Source: an uncultured Eubacteriales bacterium
GTDB taxonomy: Bacteria > Bacillota_A > Clostridia > Lachnospirales > Cellulosilyticaceae
Assembly (NCBI GenBank): GCA_900556665.1
Contig: USPX01000166.1
Span: 1 to 5,077, forward strand
Direction: 5' to 3'
DNA length: 5,077 nt
Numbering within the stretch: the stretch's first letter is position 1; the number at the start of each line of letters is the position of its first letter. The position numbers were made by a program, and so were the translations under genes. The notes under the pieces are model-generated. The model had not been told where the DNA came from. It ran no database searches and worked only from the letters and a program-made list of their open reading frames with translations. This document shows positions 1-5,077 of this stretch, piece after piece.

Positions 1-1
1 A

Positions 2-967
2 TATGCAGATGATTTCAAAATATTCTGTAGAGACTATAAAACTGCAAATAAGATTTACATAGCTACCAAACAATGGTTGAAAGAAAGACTAAGTTTAGAG
101 ATAAGCGAAGATAAATCTAAAATAACTAATCTCAAAACAAACTATACCGAATTTCTAGGTTTCAGACTAATGGCTAAACCAAAGAAAGGTAAATATGTAT
201 GTCAAATCAGAATGTCTGAAAAGGCACGAAATAGTGTAACTACAAAGTTAAAACATCAGATAGTCTACATGAGAAGTAATTATGAAGCTAAACAAGTAAA
301 CAAACTAAATGCTATGATTCTAGGAGTCCATAACTACTACAAAATAGCAACAAATGTCAGTTTTGACTTCAATACAATAAATTACTTAACATCAATAACC
401 TTACACAACAGATTAAAACAAGTAATTTCTAACAAACCCTCAACTTCCAAAGTCTTTAAAAAGTTTTATGGTAAGTATAAAGGGAAAATAAGAACAATTA
501 GTAATGTAAGTATATATCCTCTTAACGGAATATCTACATCACCACCAATGAACTTCACTCAAGAGATTTGCAACTATACAGTTATAGGTAGAGAGTTAGT
601 GCATAAGAAGTTAAACAACGATTATCACTTTCTAGTTAGATACCTACTAAACAACGTTAGAAATTGTGAATCCACTGAATACAGTGATAACAGAATATCA
701 TTAATAATAGCACAAAAAGGTAATTGTGGTGTGACAGGAGAACCGCTTAACATATGCGATATGCAATGTCATCATAAACTTCCTAAATCACAGGGAGGAA
801 CGGATACGTATAAAAACCTAATATGGGTTAATGAAGATATACACAAATTGATACACGCAACCAAAGAGGAAACAATAAATAAATACTTACATAAACTAAA
901 ACTTAACGACAAAAGTCTAGAAAAACTTAATAAACTAAGATTACAAGTTGGAAATTCAGTTATTTAA
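2..967 (+). CDS. Group II intron reverse transcriptase/maturase with HNH endonuclease, 5'-partial
   Basis: The protein splices its own intron by binding the RNA and copies it into DNA during retrohoming. The frame is open from base 2, where the first four codons read YADD, the reverse transcriptase metal-binding motif. About 321 residues remain, so most of the finger and palm domain is missing. Counting from that Tyr, the RT6/RT7 blocks follow (SEDKSKI near 35-41, FLGF near 51-54). Next is maturase domain X, with ILGVHNYY near 106-113. The C-terminus is an HNH domain: Cys242 and Cys252, then CHHKLPKSQGGTDTYKNL starting at 256, and His281/His285 in DIHKLIH. HNH residues are probably His257 or His258, Asn272 and His281. 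The in-frame TTG at 77 is not a real start because the conserved YADD segment precedes it. It uses more CTA and AAC codons than the neighbouring genes, consistent with transfer. The stop is TAA at 965-967. Confidence 0.95.
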   Translation, partial: YADDFKIFCRDYKTANKIYIATKQWLKERLSLEISEDKSKITNLKTNYTEFLGFRLMAKPKKGKYVCQIRMSEKARNSVTTKLKHQIVYMRSNYEAKQVNKLNAMILGVHNYYKIATNVSFDFNTINYLTSITLHNRLKQVISNKPSTSKVFKKFYGKYKGKIRTISNVSIYPLNGISTSPPMNFTQEICNYTVIGRELVHKKLNNDYHFLVRYLLNNVRNCESTEYSDNRISLIIAQKGNCGVTGEPLNICDMQCHHKLPKSQGGTDTYKNLIWVNEDIHKLIHATKEETINKYLHKLKLNDKSLEKLNKLRLQVGNSVI

Positions 968-988
968 TTAAAATTTATAATTGCTGGA

Positions 989-1023
989 ACGCCGTATGAG
1001 TTCGAAAGTCTCACGTACGGTGT
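989..1023 (+). ncRNA. Group II intron domain V
   Basis: Domain V is the catalytic hairpin of the ribozyme. The lower stem pairs 989-995 (ACGCCGT) with 1017-1023 (ACGGTGT), with one G-U pair, and continues with A996-U1016. The usual two-base bulge is C1014-G1015. The upper stem pairs 997-1000 (TGAG) with 1010-1013 (CTCA), capped by a GAAA tetraloop at 1004-1007 on a C-G closing pair. The catalytic triad reads CGC at 990-992 rather than the commoner AGC. CGC is known from other bacterial group II introns, such as that of Oceanobacillus iheyensis. The domain is 35 bases, one more than the usual 34, because the upper stem carries T1001-T1002 opposite T1009. Confidence 0.9.
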
Positions 1024-1025
1024 GA

Positions 1026-1070
1026 AGCGGGGGAAAAGTCGGAGATAGCATCAAACACTTACCTATCGCT
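1026..1070 (+). ncRNA. Group II intron domain VI with bulged branch-point A
   Basis: Domain VI supplies the 2'-OH nucleophile for splicing. The basal helix pairs A1026-U1070, G1027-C1069, C1028-G1068, G1029-C1067 and G1030-U1066. A1065 is left unpaired, and G1031-U1064, G1032-C1063 and G1033-C1062 follow. A weaker distal helix can pair 1036-1039 (AAGT) with 1057-1060 (ACTT). A1065 is 7 bases from the inferred intron end at 1072, the usual distance for the lariat branch point. The pairing was worked out by hand, so the distal part is less certain than the base. Confidence 0.82.
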
Positions 1071-1072
1071 AT

Positions 1073-1461
1073 CTAAAAAGAACATGGAACTTGGAAGAAT
1101 TTCAGAACTTGAAATGAACACTTATGAAGGGCTTCTTGAAAATATGCTAGAAGAGTTAAAGGAATTGCCTAAAAAATCGCCAGATATAATGGTATATTTA
1201 AAAGGATCTTTTGAAACAGTAATGAAGAGAATAAATCTTAGAGGAAGAGATTTTGAAGTAGATGAAAGCCTTAAGGAATATTACCATTTCCTATGGCAGG
1301 ATTATGATAATTGGGTAAATAATCATTATAATGCATCTGAAGTCCTTATAATAGATATGGATACAATGGATGTTGTAAATAATGAAGCTGATAAGCATAA
1401 GCTTATAGAAATGGTGGAAGAAAAGCTTAAAAAAGTTAGAAACAAAAATGACGGAGAGTAA
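1073..1461 (+). CDS. Deoxynucleoside kinase, C-terminal part (3' exon of intron-split gene)
   Basis: Enzymes of this family phosphorylate deoxynucleosides with ATP for nucleotide salvage in the cytoplasm. The reading frame enters from the intron junction: two bases (CT) complete a split codon, then KKNMELGRISE follows. Family features seen, numbered from the ATG at 1084, are the beta strand PDIMVYLK (33-40), the LID arginines in RINLRGRDFE (49-58), the YYHFLWQDYDNWV helix (66-78) and the LIIDMD strand (88-93). Bacterial family members have roughly 210-225 residues. The missing 85-95, with the P-loop and the DRS/ERS motif, must lie in a 5' exon before the intron. The ATG at 1084 has no Shine-Dalgarno sequence and lies inside a conserved helix, so it is not a start. 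If the split codon is GCT, the junction reads FAKKN, typical of the family; this is inference. Which deoxynucleoside it uses cannot be told. Confidence 0.88.
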
Positions 1462-1475
1462 TCTCCGTCATTTTT
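1444..1475. terminator. Bidirectional rho-independent terminator between kinase gene and nadE
   Basis: Bases 1444-1457 (AAAAATGACGGAGA) pair perfectly with 1462-1475, giving 14 bp around a GTAA loop. The outer A5/T5 pairs provide a U-tract on either strand, so the hairpin can end both converging transcripts. The TAA stop codon of the kinase (1459-1461) sits in the loop. On the minus strand the stem begins two bases after the nadE stop codon. Confidence 0.93.
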
Positions 1476-1477
1476 AA

Positions 1478-3382
1478 TTATCTAAAGCTGTTAAATGAAG
1501 CGTCTGAAGGCATTCTCCAGTCTCCTCTTGGGCTAAGCGAGATAGAACCAACCTTTGGACCATCTGGAAGGGCACTTCTCTTAAATTGTTGAGTAAAGAA
1601 TCTGTAAATAAACTTATCTAGCCATTTAGCAATTTCTTCTGGAGAGTAATCATCCTTAAAGGCCACTTCTGCTAAGAATTGAATTCTTTCTTTTGAAGAA
1701 CCATGTTTAATAAAATGATATAGGAAGAAATCATGTAATTCATAAGGTCCTACTATATCTTCAGTCTTTTGAACAATGTCTCCATCCTTTCCTTTTGGAA
1801 GAAGTTCAGGGCTAACAGGAGTATCTAATATATCTAAAAGAGTTTCTTTAACTTCTTCAGTAGATTCTTTTTCTGCTACATATTTTACAAGATATCTTAC
1901 TAGGGTCTTAGGAATTGATGGATTTACTGAATACATGCTCATATGATCTCCATTATAAGTACACCATCCAAGGGCAAGTTCAGATAAATCACCAGTACCT
2001 ATTAATAATCCGCCTTCCTTGTTGGCAAGATCCATAAGTATTTGAGTTCTTTCTCTAGCTTGAACATTTTCATAAGTAACATCATGAATATCTTTATCAT
2101 GACCAATGTCTTCAAAATGTTGCAGAGCAGCTTTTACTATATTAATTTCTCTTAAATCACAGTTTAATTCTCTGCAAAGAGTTAATGCATTGTTATAAGT
2201 TCTATCTGTAGTACCAAAGCCTGGCATTGTAATGGTAATTATGTTTTCATGGTTTATTCCAAGCATATCAAATGTTTTCACTATTACAAGAAGAGCTAAA
2301 GTTGAATCAAGACCTCCTGAAATACCAATGACAGCTTTCTTTAAATTAGTGTGTTCAAGACGTTTTGCTAAAGCTGAACATTGTATATTGAATATTTCCT
2401 TACATCTTTCATCTCTTGCAAGAGGATTTGAAGGAACAAAAGGATGTTTATCCACATATCTGTCAAAGTTAGTGATCTTAGTGTTTTTAAAGCAGAAATC
2501 TATAGTCTTTATATTAAAAGGTAAAAGCTTGTTCATATCTCTAAAGCTTAGATTTTTTAGTCTTTCAGAATTTAATTTAAATAAATCAATAGATGTTGTA
2601 ATAACTTCGTTATTTCTTTGGAATCTTTCATTTTCTTTTATTATTGAGCCGTTTTCAGCAACTATTAAATGACCACTAAATAGTAAATCAGTAGTAGATT
2701 CATGAACTCCGCTTGATGAATATACATAAGCTCCAAGGCATCTAGCACTTTGATTTTCAATAAGTGATAATCTATAATCTTTTTTACTTACCAGTTCATT
2801 AGAAGCAGAAGGGTTACCAATAATATTAGCACCAGCTATTGAAAGGTATGAACTAGGTGGAATTGTTACCCATAAATCCTCGCAAACTTCCACACCAAAT
2901 CTTGCTTCGCCAGCTGCAAATATTAAGTTTGTTCCAAAAGGAATATTATCTTGGAAAGGTAGTGATGTGGTTTCATCAATTACGTTAACACCTTCAGTAA
3001 ACCATCTTTTTTCATAAAATTCACTATAGTTAGGTATATATGATTTTGGAACAATCCCCAATATTTTACCGTTAAATATCATATAAGCACAGTTATATAA
3101 TATATTATTATGTAAATGAGGTGCTCCTATGGTTATAAGCATATCTTTGTAAAGAGAGTGTTCAACTATATTTTTGATACCGTTTATAGAGGCATTTAAT
3201 AAAGCAGAGTTTAAAAATAAGTCACCACATGTATAAGAGGTTACAGCAAGTTCAGGGAATACTAAGTACTTAACTTCTTTATCATAAGCTTCATCAATAC
3301 ATAAATTTATATTTTCTACATTAAAATCAACATCTGCAACTTTGGTTACAGGACATGCAGACCCTACTTTTATAAAATTCAT
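1478..3382 (-). CDS. nadE: Glutamine-dependent NAD+ synthetase
   Basis: This cytoplasmic enzyme carries out the last step of NAD+ synthesis: deamido-NAD+ plus ATP and glutamine-derived ammonia give NAD+, AMP and pyrophosphate. The 634 residues form two domains. Residues 1-290 are a nitrilase-type glutaminase with the Glu-Lys-Cys triad at Glu44 (FPELAVTSY), Lys113 (PKSYIPNY) and Cys167 (GVEVCEDLW). Residues 325-634 are the NAD synthetase domain, with the ATP-pyrophosphatase P-loop SGGLDST at 355-361 and GTGDLSELALGW at 462-473. The length is close to that of the tuberculosis-type enzyme, and no key residue is missing. The ATG at 3382 is chosen because CGGAG lies 8 bases upstream and MNFIKVGSACP matches the usual first strand of the fold. 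The gene is transcribed alone, convergent with the kinase and divergent from the NfeD operon. Glutaminase activity means it need not rely on free ammonia. Confidence 0.97.
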   Translation of the reverse strand: MNFIKVGSACPVTKVADVDFNVENINLCIDEAYDKEVKYLVFPELAVTSYTCGDLFLNSALLNASINGIKNIVEHSLYKDMLITIGAPHLHNNILYNCAYMIFNGKILGIVPKSYIPNYSEFYEKRWFTEGVNVIDETTSLPFQDNIPFGTNLIFAAGEARFGVEVCEDLWVTIPPSSYLSIAGANIIGNPSASNELVSKKDYRLSLIENQSARCLGAYVYSSSGVHESTTDLLFSGHLIVAENGSIIKENERFQRNNEVITTSIDLFKLNSERLKNLSFRDMNKLLPFNIKTIDFCFKNTKITNFDRYVDKHPFVPSNPLARDERCKEIFNIQCSALAKRLEHTNLKKAVIGISGGLDSTLALLVIVKTFDMLGINHENIITITMPGFGTTDRTYNNALTLCRELNCDLREINIVKAALQHFEDIGHDKDIHDVTYENVQARERTQILMDLANKEGGLLIGTGDLSELALGWCTYNGDHMSMYSVNPSIPKTLVRYLVKYVAEKESTEEVKETLLDILDTPVSPELLPKGKDGDIVQKTEDIVGPYELHDFFLYHFIKHGSSKERIQFLAEVAFKDDYSPEEIAKWLDKFIYRFFTQQFKRSALPDGPKVGSISLSPRGDWRMPSDASFNSFR

Positions 3383-3390
3383 AATATCAT

Positions 3391-3395
3391 CTCCG
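3391..3395 (-). promoter_or_regulatory. nadE ribosome binding site
   Basis: On the minus strand CGGAG lies 8 bases before the ATG at 3382, which supports that start codon. Confidence 0.85.
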
Positions 3396-3436
3396 TTATT
3401 TTAAATTTTAAATAAATTAAGTGATTCAATTTCTCC

Positions 3437-3455
3437 ATAAGAGTCTGTCTCTTAT
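3437..3455. repeat. Inverted repeat in nadE leader, possible operator
   Basis: ATAAGAG (3437-3443) and CTCTTAT (3449-3455) form a perfect 7-bp inverted repeat around TCTGT. On the minus strand it starts about where transcription should begin if the -10 box at 3463-3468 is used, and it lies about 55-73 bases upstream of the nadE start codon. A repressor site there would block transcription, and NAD genes in Firmicutes are often repressed. I cannot assign it to a named regulator. It has no T-run on the minus side, so it does not look like a terminator. Confidence 0.45.
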
Positions 3456-3462
3456 CTTTAGT

Positions 3463-3468
3463 ATTATA
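3463..3468 (-). promoter_or_regulatory. Possible -10 box of nadE promoter
   Basis: The minus strand reads TATAAT here, a perfect consensus -10, about 80 bases upstream of the nadE start. No good -35 is found at 16-18 bases: the best hexamer at 17 is TATGTA. In such A+T-rich DNA a -10 match alone is weak evidence. Confidence 0.4.
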
Positions 3469-3798
3469 TTATCTAACTAATAAAATACATAAGAGGAGGT
3501 TTGTTTCATATATAATGATAAAAGGAAAACCTTAGAAAATCAATGATTTATATTATGTAATGTGGTTAAAATATAAGATAAAATGCTAAAGTAAGGAATA
3601 TAAATAAAAAGTATGCAAAAATATTAAAAGAGTTAACAAAAAACTTATTTAATAATAAAAAATATCTTGATAAGTGTTAAAAAATATGATAATATAAGAA
3701 TATACCAGTTGATGGTAAATAAAAAATACTATTTTATACCAATATGATATATAATTTAATATAACAAAAGATAAATATAAGAATGGATTAATGGTTGA

Positions 3799-3805
3799 AA
3801 GGGGG
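3799..3805 (+). promoter_or_regulatory. Ribosome binding site deciding the GTG start of the NfeD gene
   Basis: AAGGGGG ends 8 bases before GTG at 3814. No in-frame ATG gives a better start, so this site supports the GTG. Confidence 0.75.
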
Positions 3806-3813
3806 AATAATTA

Positions 3814-4242
3814 GTGTTTGAAATAATAATTTGGTTATTAATAGCATTTTTAGTTATAGTAATAGATATAGTAACCAGTAGTTTCATATTCATGTGGTTT
3901 TCCATTGGTGCAATTGCAGCAATAATTTTATCACTACTAGGACTAGCAATAAAAATACAGATACTTGCATTTCTGATTATTGGAATTGCTATGGTATGTG
4001 TAGGATATCCATGGGCAAAGAAAAAATTTAAAGTTGAAAAGAATCATACACCACTGATGGAACAAACTTATATTGGTAAAATAATGACAGCAGAAAAAGA
4101 CATTGATGAAAAAAGTGAGATAAAGGTAAGTGGTATATATTGGACAGCTATCAATAAAGGACCTAAGATAAATAAAGGTGATAAATTTATAATTACAGGT
4201 ATTGAAGGAAATAAATTAACTGTAAAATTAAAGGAGGATTAA
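3814..4242 (+). CDS. NfeD-family membrane protein
   Basis: NfeD proteins are membrane-anchored partners of SPFH proteins and carry a soluble OB-fold domain. This is the short form, 142 residues, without the ClpP-like protease domain of long NfeD. Three hydrophobic stretches are visible, at about 3-21, 24-44 and 48-64, followed by the basic stop WAKKKFK (67-73). The OB-fold spans about 83-140 with family-typical spacing: EQTYIGKIMTAEKDI, VSGIYWTA (105-112), INKGDKFIITGIEGNKLTVKL (119-139, here as one run of beta strands). The GTG start is supported by AAGGGGG upstream, and the hydrophobic segment begins immediately after it. The next gene starts one base past its TAA, so the two are almost certainly co-transcribed and translationally coupled. 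The exact role of short NfeD proteins is poorly known; assistance to the SPFH assembly is the usual proposal. Confidence 0.9.
   Translation: MFEIIIWLLIAFLVIVIDIVTSSFIFMWFSIGAIAAIILSLLGLAIKIQILAFLIIGIAMVCVGYPWAKKKFKVEKNHTPLMEQTYIGKIMTAEKDIDEKSEIKVSGIYWTAINKGPKINKGDKFIITGIEGNKLTVKLKED
4231..4238 (+). promoter_or_regulatory. Ribosome binding site of the SPFH gene, inside the NfeD coding end
   Basis: AAGGAGGA is a near-perfect Shine-Dalgarno. It overlaps the last codons (Lys-Glu-Asp) of the NfeD gene and lies a few bases before the ATG at 4244, which favours translational coupling. Confidence 0.9.
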
Positions 4243-4243
4243 T

Positions 4244-5077
4244 ATGGGATTAATAGTTTTAGTAATAATACTTGCAATAGTATTGTTTGTATTATTATCA
4301 TCAGTGAAAGTAGTAAACACAGGATATTTGTATGTGGTAGAAAGATTAGGGCAATTTAGTAGGATACTTGAACCAGGTTGGCATTTTATCATTCCAGGTA
4401 TTGATTTTGTTAGAAAAAAAGTTTCAACTAAACAACAAATCTTAGATGTACCACCACAATCAGTAATTACTAAGGATAATGTTAAGATTTCAGTTGATAA
4501 TGTTATCTTTTATAAAATGCTTAATGCAAAGGATGCAGTTTATAATATTGAAGACTATAAATCAGGTATTGTTTATTCAGCAACAACTAATATAAGAAAT
4601 ATATTAGGTAACATGACACTAGACGAAATATTAAGCGGAAGAGATTTAATCAATCAAAACTTATTAAGTATCATTGATGAGGTTACAGATGCTTATGGTA
4701 TCAAGATACTATCAGTAGAAATTAAAAACATAATTCCACCAGCAGAAATACAAGAAGCTATGGAAAAACAAATGAAAGCTGAAAGAGATAAGAGAGCTAT
4801 GATCCTTCAAGCAGAAGGGTTAAGACAATCTCAAATTGAAAAAGCAGAAGGTGAAAAACAATCTAAAATATTAGCTGCAGAAGCTGAAAAACAAGCTAAT
4901 ATTAGAAGAGCAGAAGGTTTAAGAGAATCTCAATTACTTGAAGCTGAAGGTAAAGCTAAGGCTATTGAACAAATTGCCAAAGCAGAAGCTGAAGCAATTA
5001 TGAAAGTTAACCAAGCTATTATTAACTCTGGTACTGATGAAAGAGTTATAGCACTTAAACAAGTTGAAGCTCTTAAA
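4244..5077 (+). CDS. SPFH/Band 7 (stomatin/QmcA-like) protein, 3'-partial
   Basis: SPFH proteins form large ring or cage assemblies on the membrane and are linked to membrane microdomains and control of membrane proteases. The frame is open from ATG 4244 to the window end, giving 278 residues without a stop. Residues 2-20 are one hydrophobic membrane anchor. The SPFH domain follows at about 21-175, with the family signatures NTGYLYVVERLGQF (25-38), LEPGWHFIIPGID (42-54), TKDNVKISVDN (76-86) and VEIKNIIPP (158-166). From about 170 to 250 there is an Ala/Glu/Lys/Gln-rich helical region with Ala-Glu pairs every 11 residues, expected to form a coiled coil. QmcA-type relatives are about 300-330 residues, so perhaps 25-50 are missing. 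The adjacent NfeD gene is the usual partner, as with QmcA and YbbJ in Escherichia coli. This is not typical flotillin, which has a longer C-terminal part. Confidence 0.94.
   Translation, partial: MGLIVLVIILAIVLFVLLSSVKVVNTGYLYVVERLGQFSRILEPGWHFIIPGIDFVRKKVSTKQQILDVPPQSVITKDNVKISVDNVIFYKMLNAKDAVYNIEDYKSGIVYSATTNIRNILGNMTLDEILSGRDLINQNLLSIIDEVTDAYGIKILSVEIKNIIPPAEIQEAMEKQMKAERDKRAMILQAEGLRQSQIEKAEGEKQSKILAAEAEKQANIRRAEGLRESQLLEAEGKAKAIEQIAKAEAEAIMKVNQAIINSGTDERVIALKQVEALK
4811..4936 (+). repeat. Internal coding repeat in SPFH coiled coil, 99-base spacing
   Basis: The 24 bases from 4811 and the 24 bases from 4910 match at 22 positions and encode AEGLRQSQ and AEGLRESQ. The 99-base spacing is 33 codons, three turns of the 11-residue protein repeat. 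The match suggests duplication or strong constraint within the coiled-coil segment. Confidence 0.8.

Larger units (their letters stand above)
1..1072 (+). mobile_element. Group II intron, 3' part (5' end outside window)
   Basis: This is a retroelement made of a ribozyme plus a maturase gene carried in domain IV. The window contains the maturase from its YADD motif onward, then domain V (989-1023) and domain VI (1026-1070). The 3' boundary is set after 1072 for three reasons. The intron would end in AT, a usual AY end. The bulged A of domain VI lies 7 bases upstream. The sequence immediately after is in frame with a recognisable deoxynucleoside kinase. Intron and kinase are on the same strand, as splicing requires. 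The maturase has reverse transcriptase, maturase and HNH parts, so it looks equipped for retrohoming. The 5' splice site, EBS/IBS elements and domains I-III lie upstream and cannot be judged, nor can intactness of the whole element. Confidence 0.93.
3396..3813. other. A+T-rich divergent intergenic region between nadE and the NfeD operon
   Basis: This stretch of 418 bases has no convincing coding sequence. The nadE promoter elements and inverted repeat lie at its left end. An AGGAGG at 3494-3499 is followed by no useful reading frame: the nearest ATG (3515) is 15 bases away and gives only MIKGKP before a stop. The right half must contain the NfeD operon promoter. One weak candidate is TTGATG (3709-3714) with TTTTAT 17 bases on (3732-3737). 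TACCA (3703-3707) and TGGTA (3713-3717) form a short inverted repeat overlapping that -35, and TATACCA recurs at 3735-3741. No tRNA, riboswitch or intrinsic terminator is visible. Confidence 0.6.

Noticed and set aside
77..967. TTG at 77 as the start of the maturase
   Set aside because: The frame is open to the window edge and the upstream codons encode the conserved YADD motif, so the TTG is internal.
1084..1461. A complete 125-residue protein starting at ATG 1084
   Set aside because: No ribosome binding site precedes it, the P-loop is missing, and conserved kinase sequence continues upstream to the intron junction.
2232..2672. A 146-codon open frame on the plus strand
   Set aside because: It lies wholly antisense to nadE, has no recognisable family features, and is explained by the codon structure of nadE.
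3445..3455. Eleven-base match (CTGTCTCTTAT) to the Tn5 mosaic end
   Set aside because: The match stops after 11 of 19 bases, no partner end or transposase is present, and it is part of the symmetrical repeat in the nadE leader. Chance is the simplest explanation.
3643..3675. ACTTAT/ATAAGT hairpin as a terminator
   Set aside because: It is only 6 bp, all but two pairs are A-T, and the loop is more than 20 bases, so it is too weak to support.

Overview
The window looks like chromosome of a low-GC Firmicute, most likely a Clostridium or close relative. The evidence is the very A+T-rich DNA, strong AGGAGG-type ribosome binding sites, AGA/ATA/TTA-rich codon use, a two-domain glutamine-dependent NAD synthetase of clostridial type, and an NfeD/SPFH gene pair. 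This placement is inference from composition and gene content.

Left part (1-1461, plus strand): the window opens inside a group II intron, exactly at the YADD active-site codons of its reverse transcriptase/maturase. The maturase ends at 967 with a C-terminal HNH endonuclease domain. Intron RNA domains V and VI follow, with a readable bulged branch-point A at 1065 and an inferred 3' splice site after 1072. The DNA beyond the splice site (1073-1461) encodes the C-terminal half of a deoxynucleoside kinase, in the same orientation as the intron. The intron therefore interrupts a nucleotide-salvage gene, and splicing could restore it. A perfect 14-bp hairpin (1444-1475) closes the kinase gene and also serves the convergent nadE gene.

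Middle part (1478-3395, minus strand): a complete nadE encodes a 634-residue NAD synthetase with nitrilase-type glutaminase and ATP-pyrophosphatase domains. Its leader has a probable -10 box and a 7-bp inverted repeat close to the predicted transcription start, a possible operator.

Right part (3396-5077): a 418-base A+T-rich divergent intergenic stretch is followed by a plus-strand operon. It holds a small NfeD-family membrane protein (GTG start, 142 residues) and, one base after its stop codon, an SPFH/Band 7 (stomatin/QmcA-like) protein that runs off the window end. The SPFH coiled coil shows an exact 11-residue periodicity. NfeD and SPFH proteins commonly work as a pair in membrane microdomain organisation.

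I see no CRISPR array, tRNA or rRNA, and no convincing undescribed system. The most notable feature is the group II intron inside the coding sequence of a metabolic gene.
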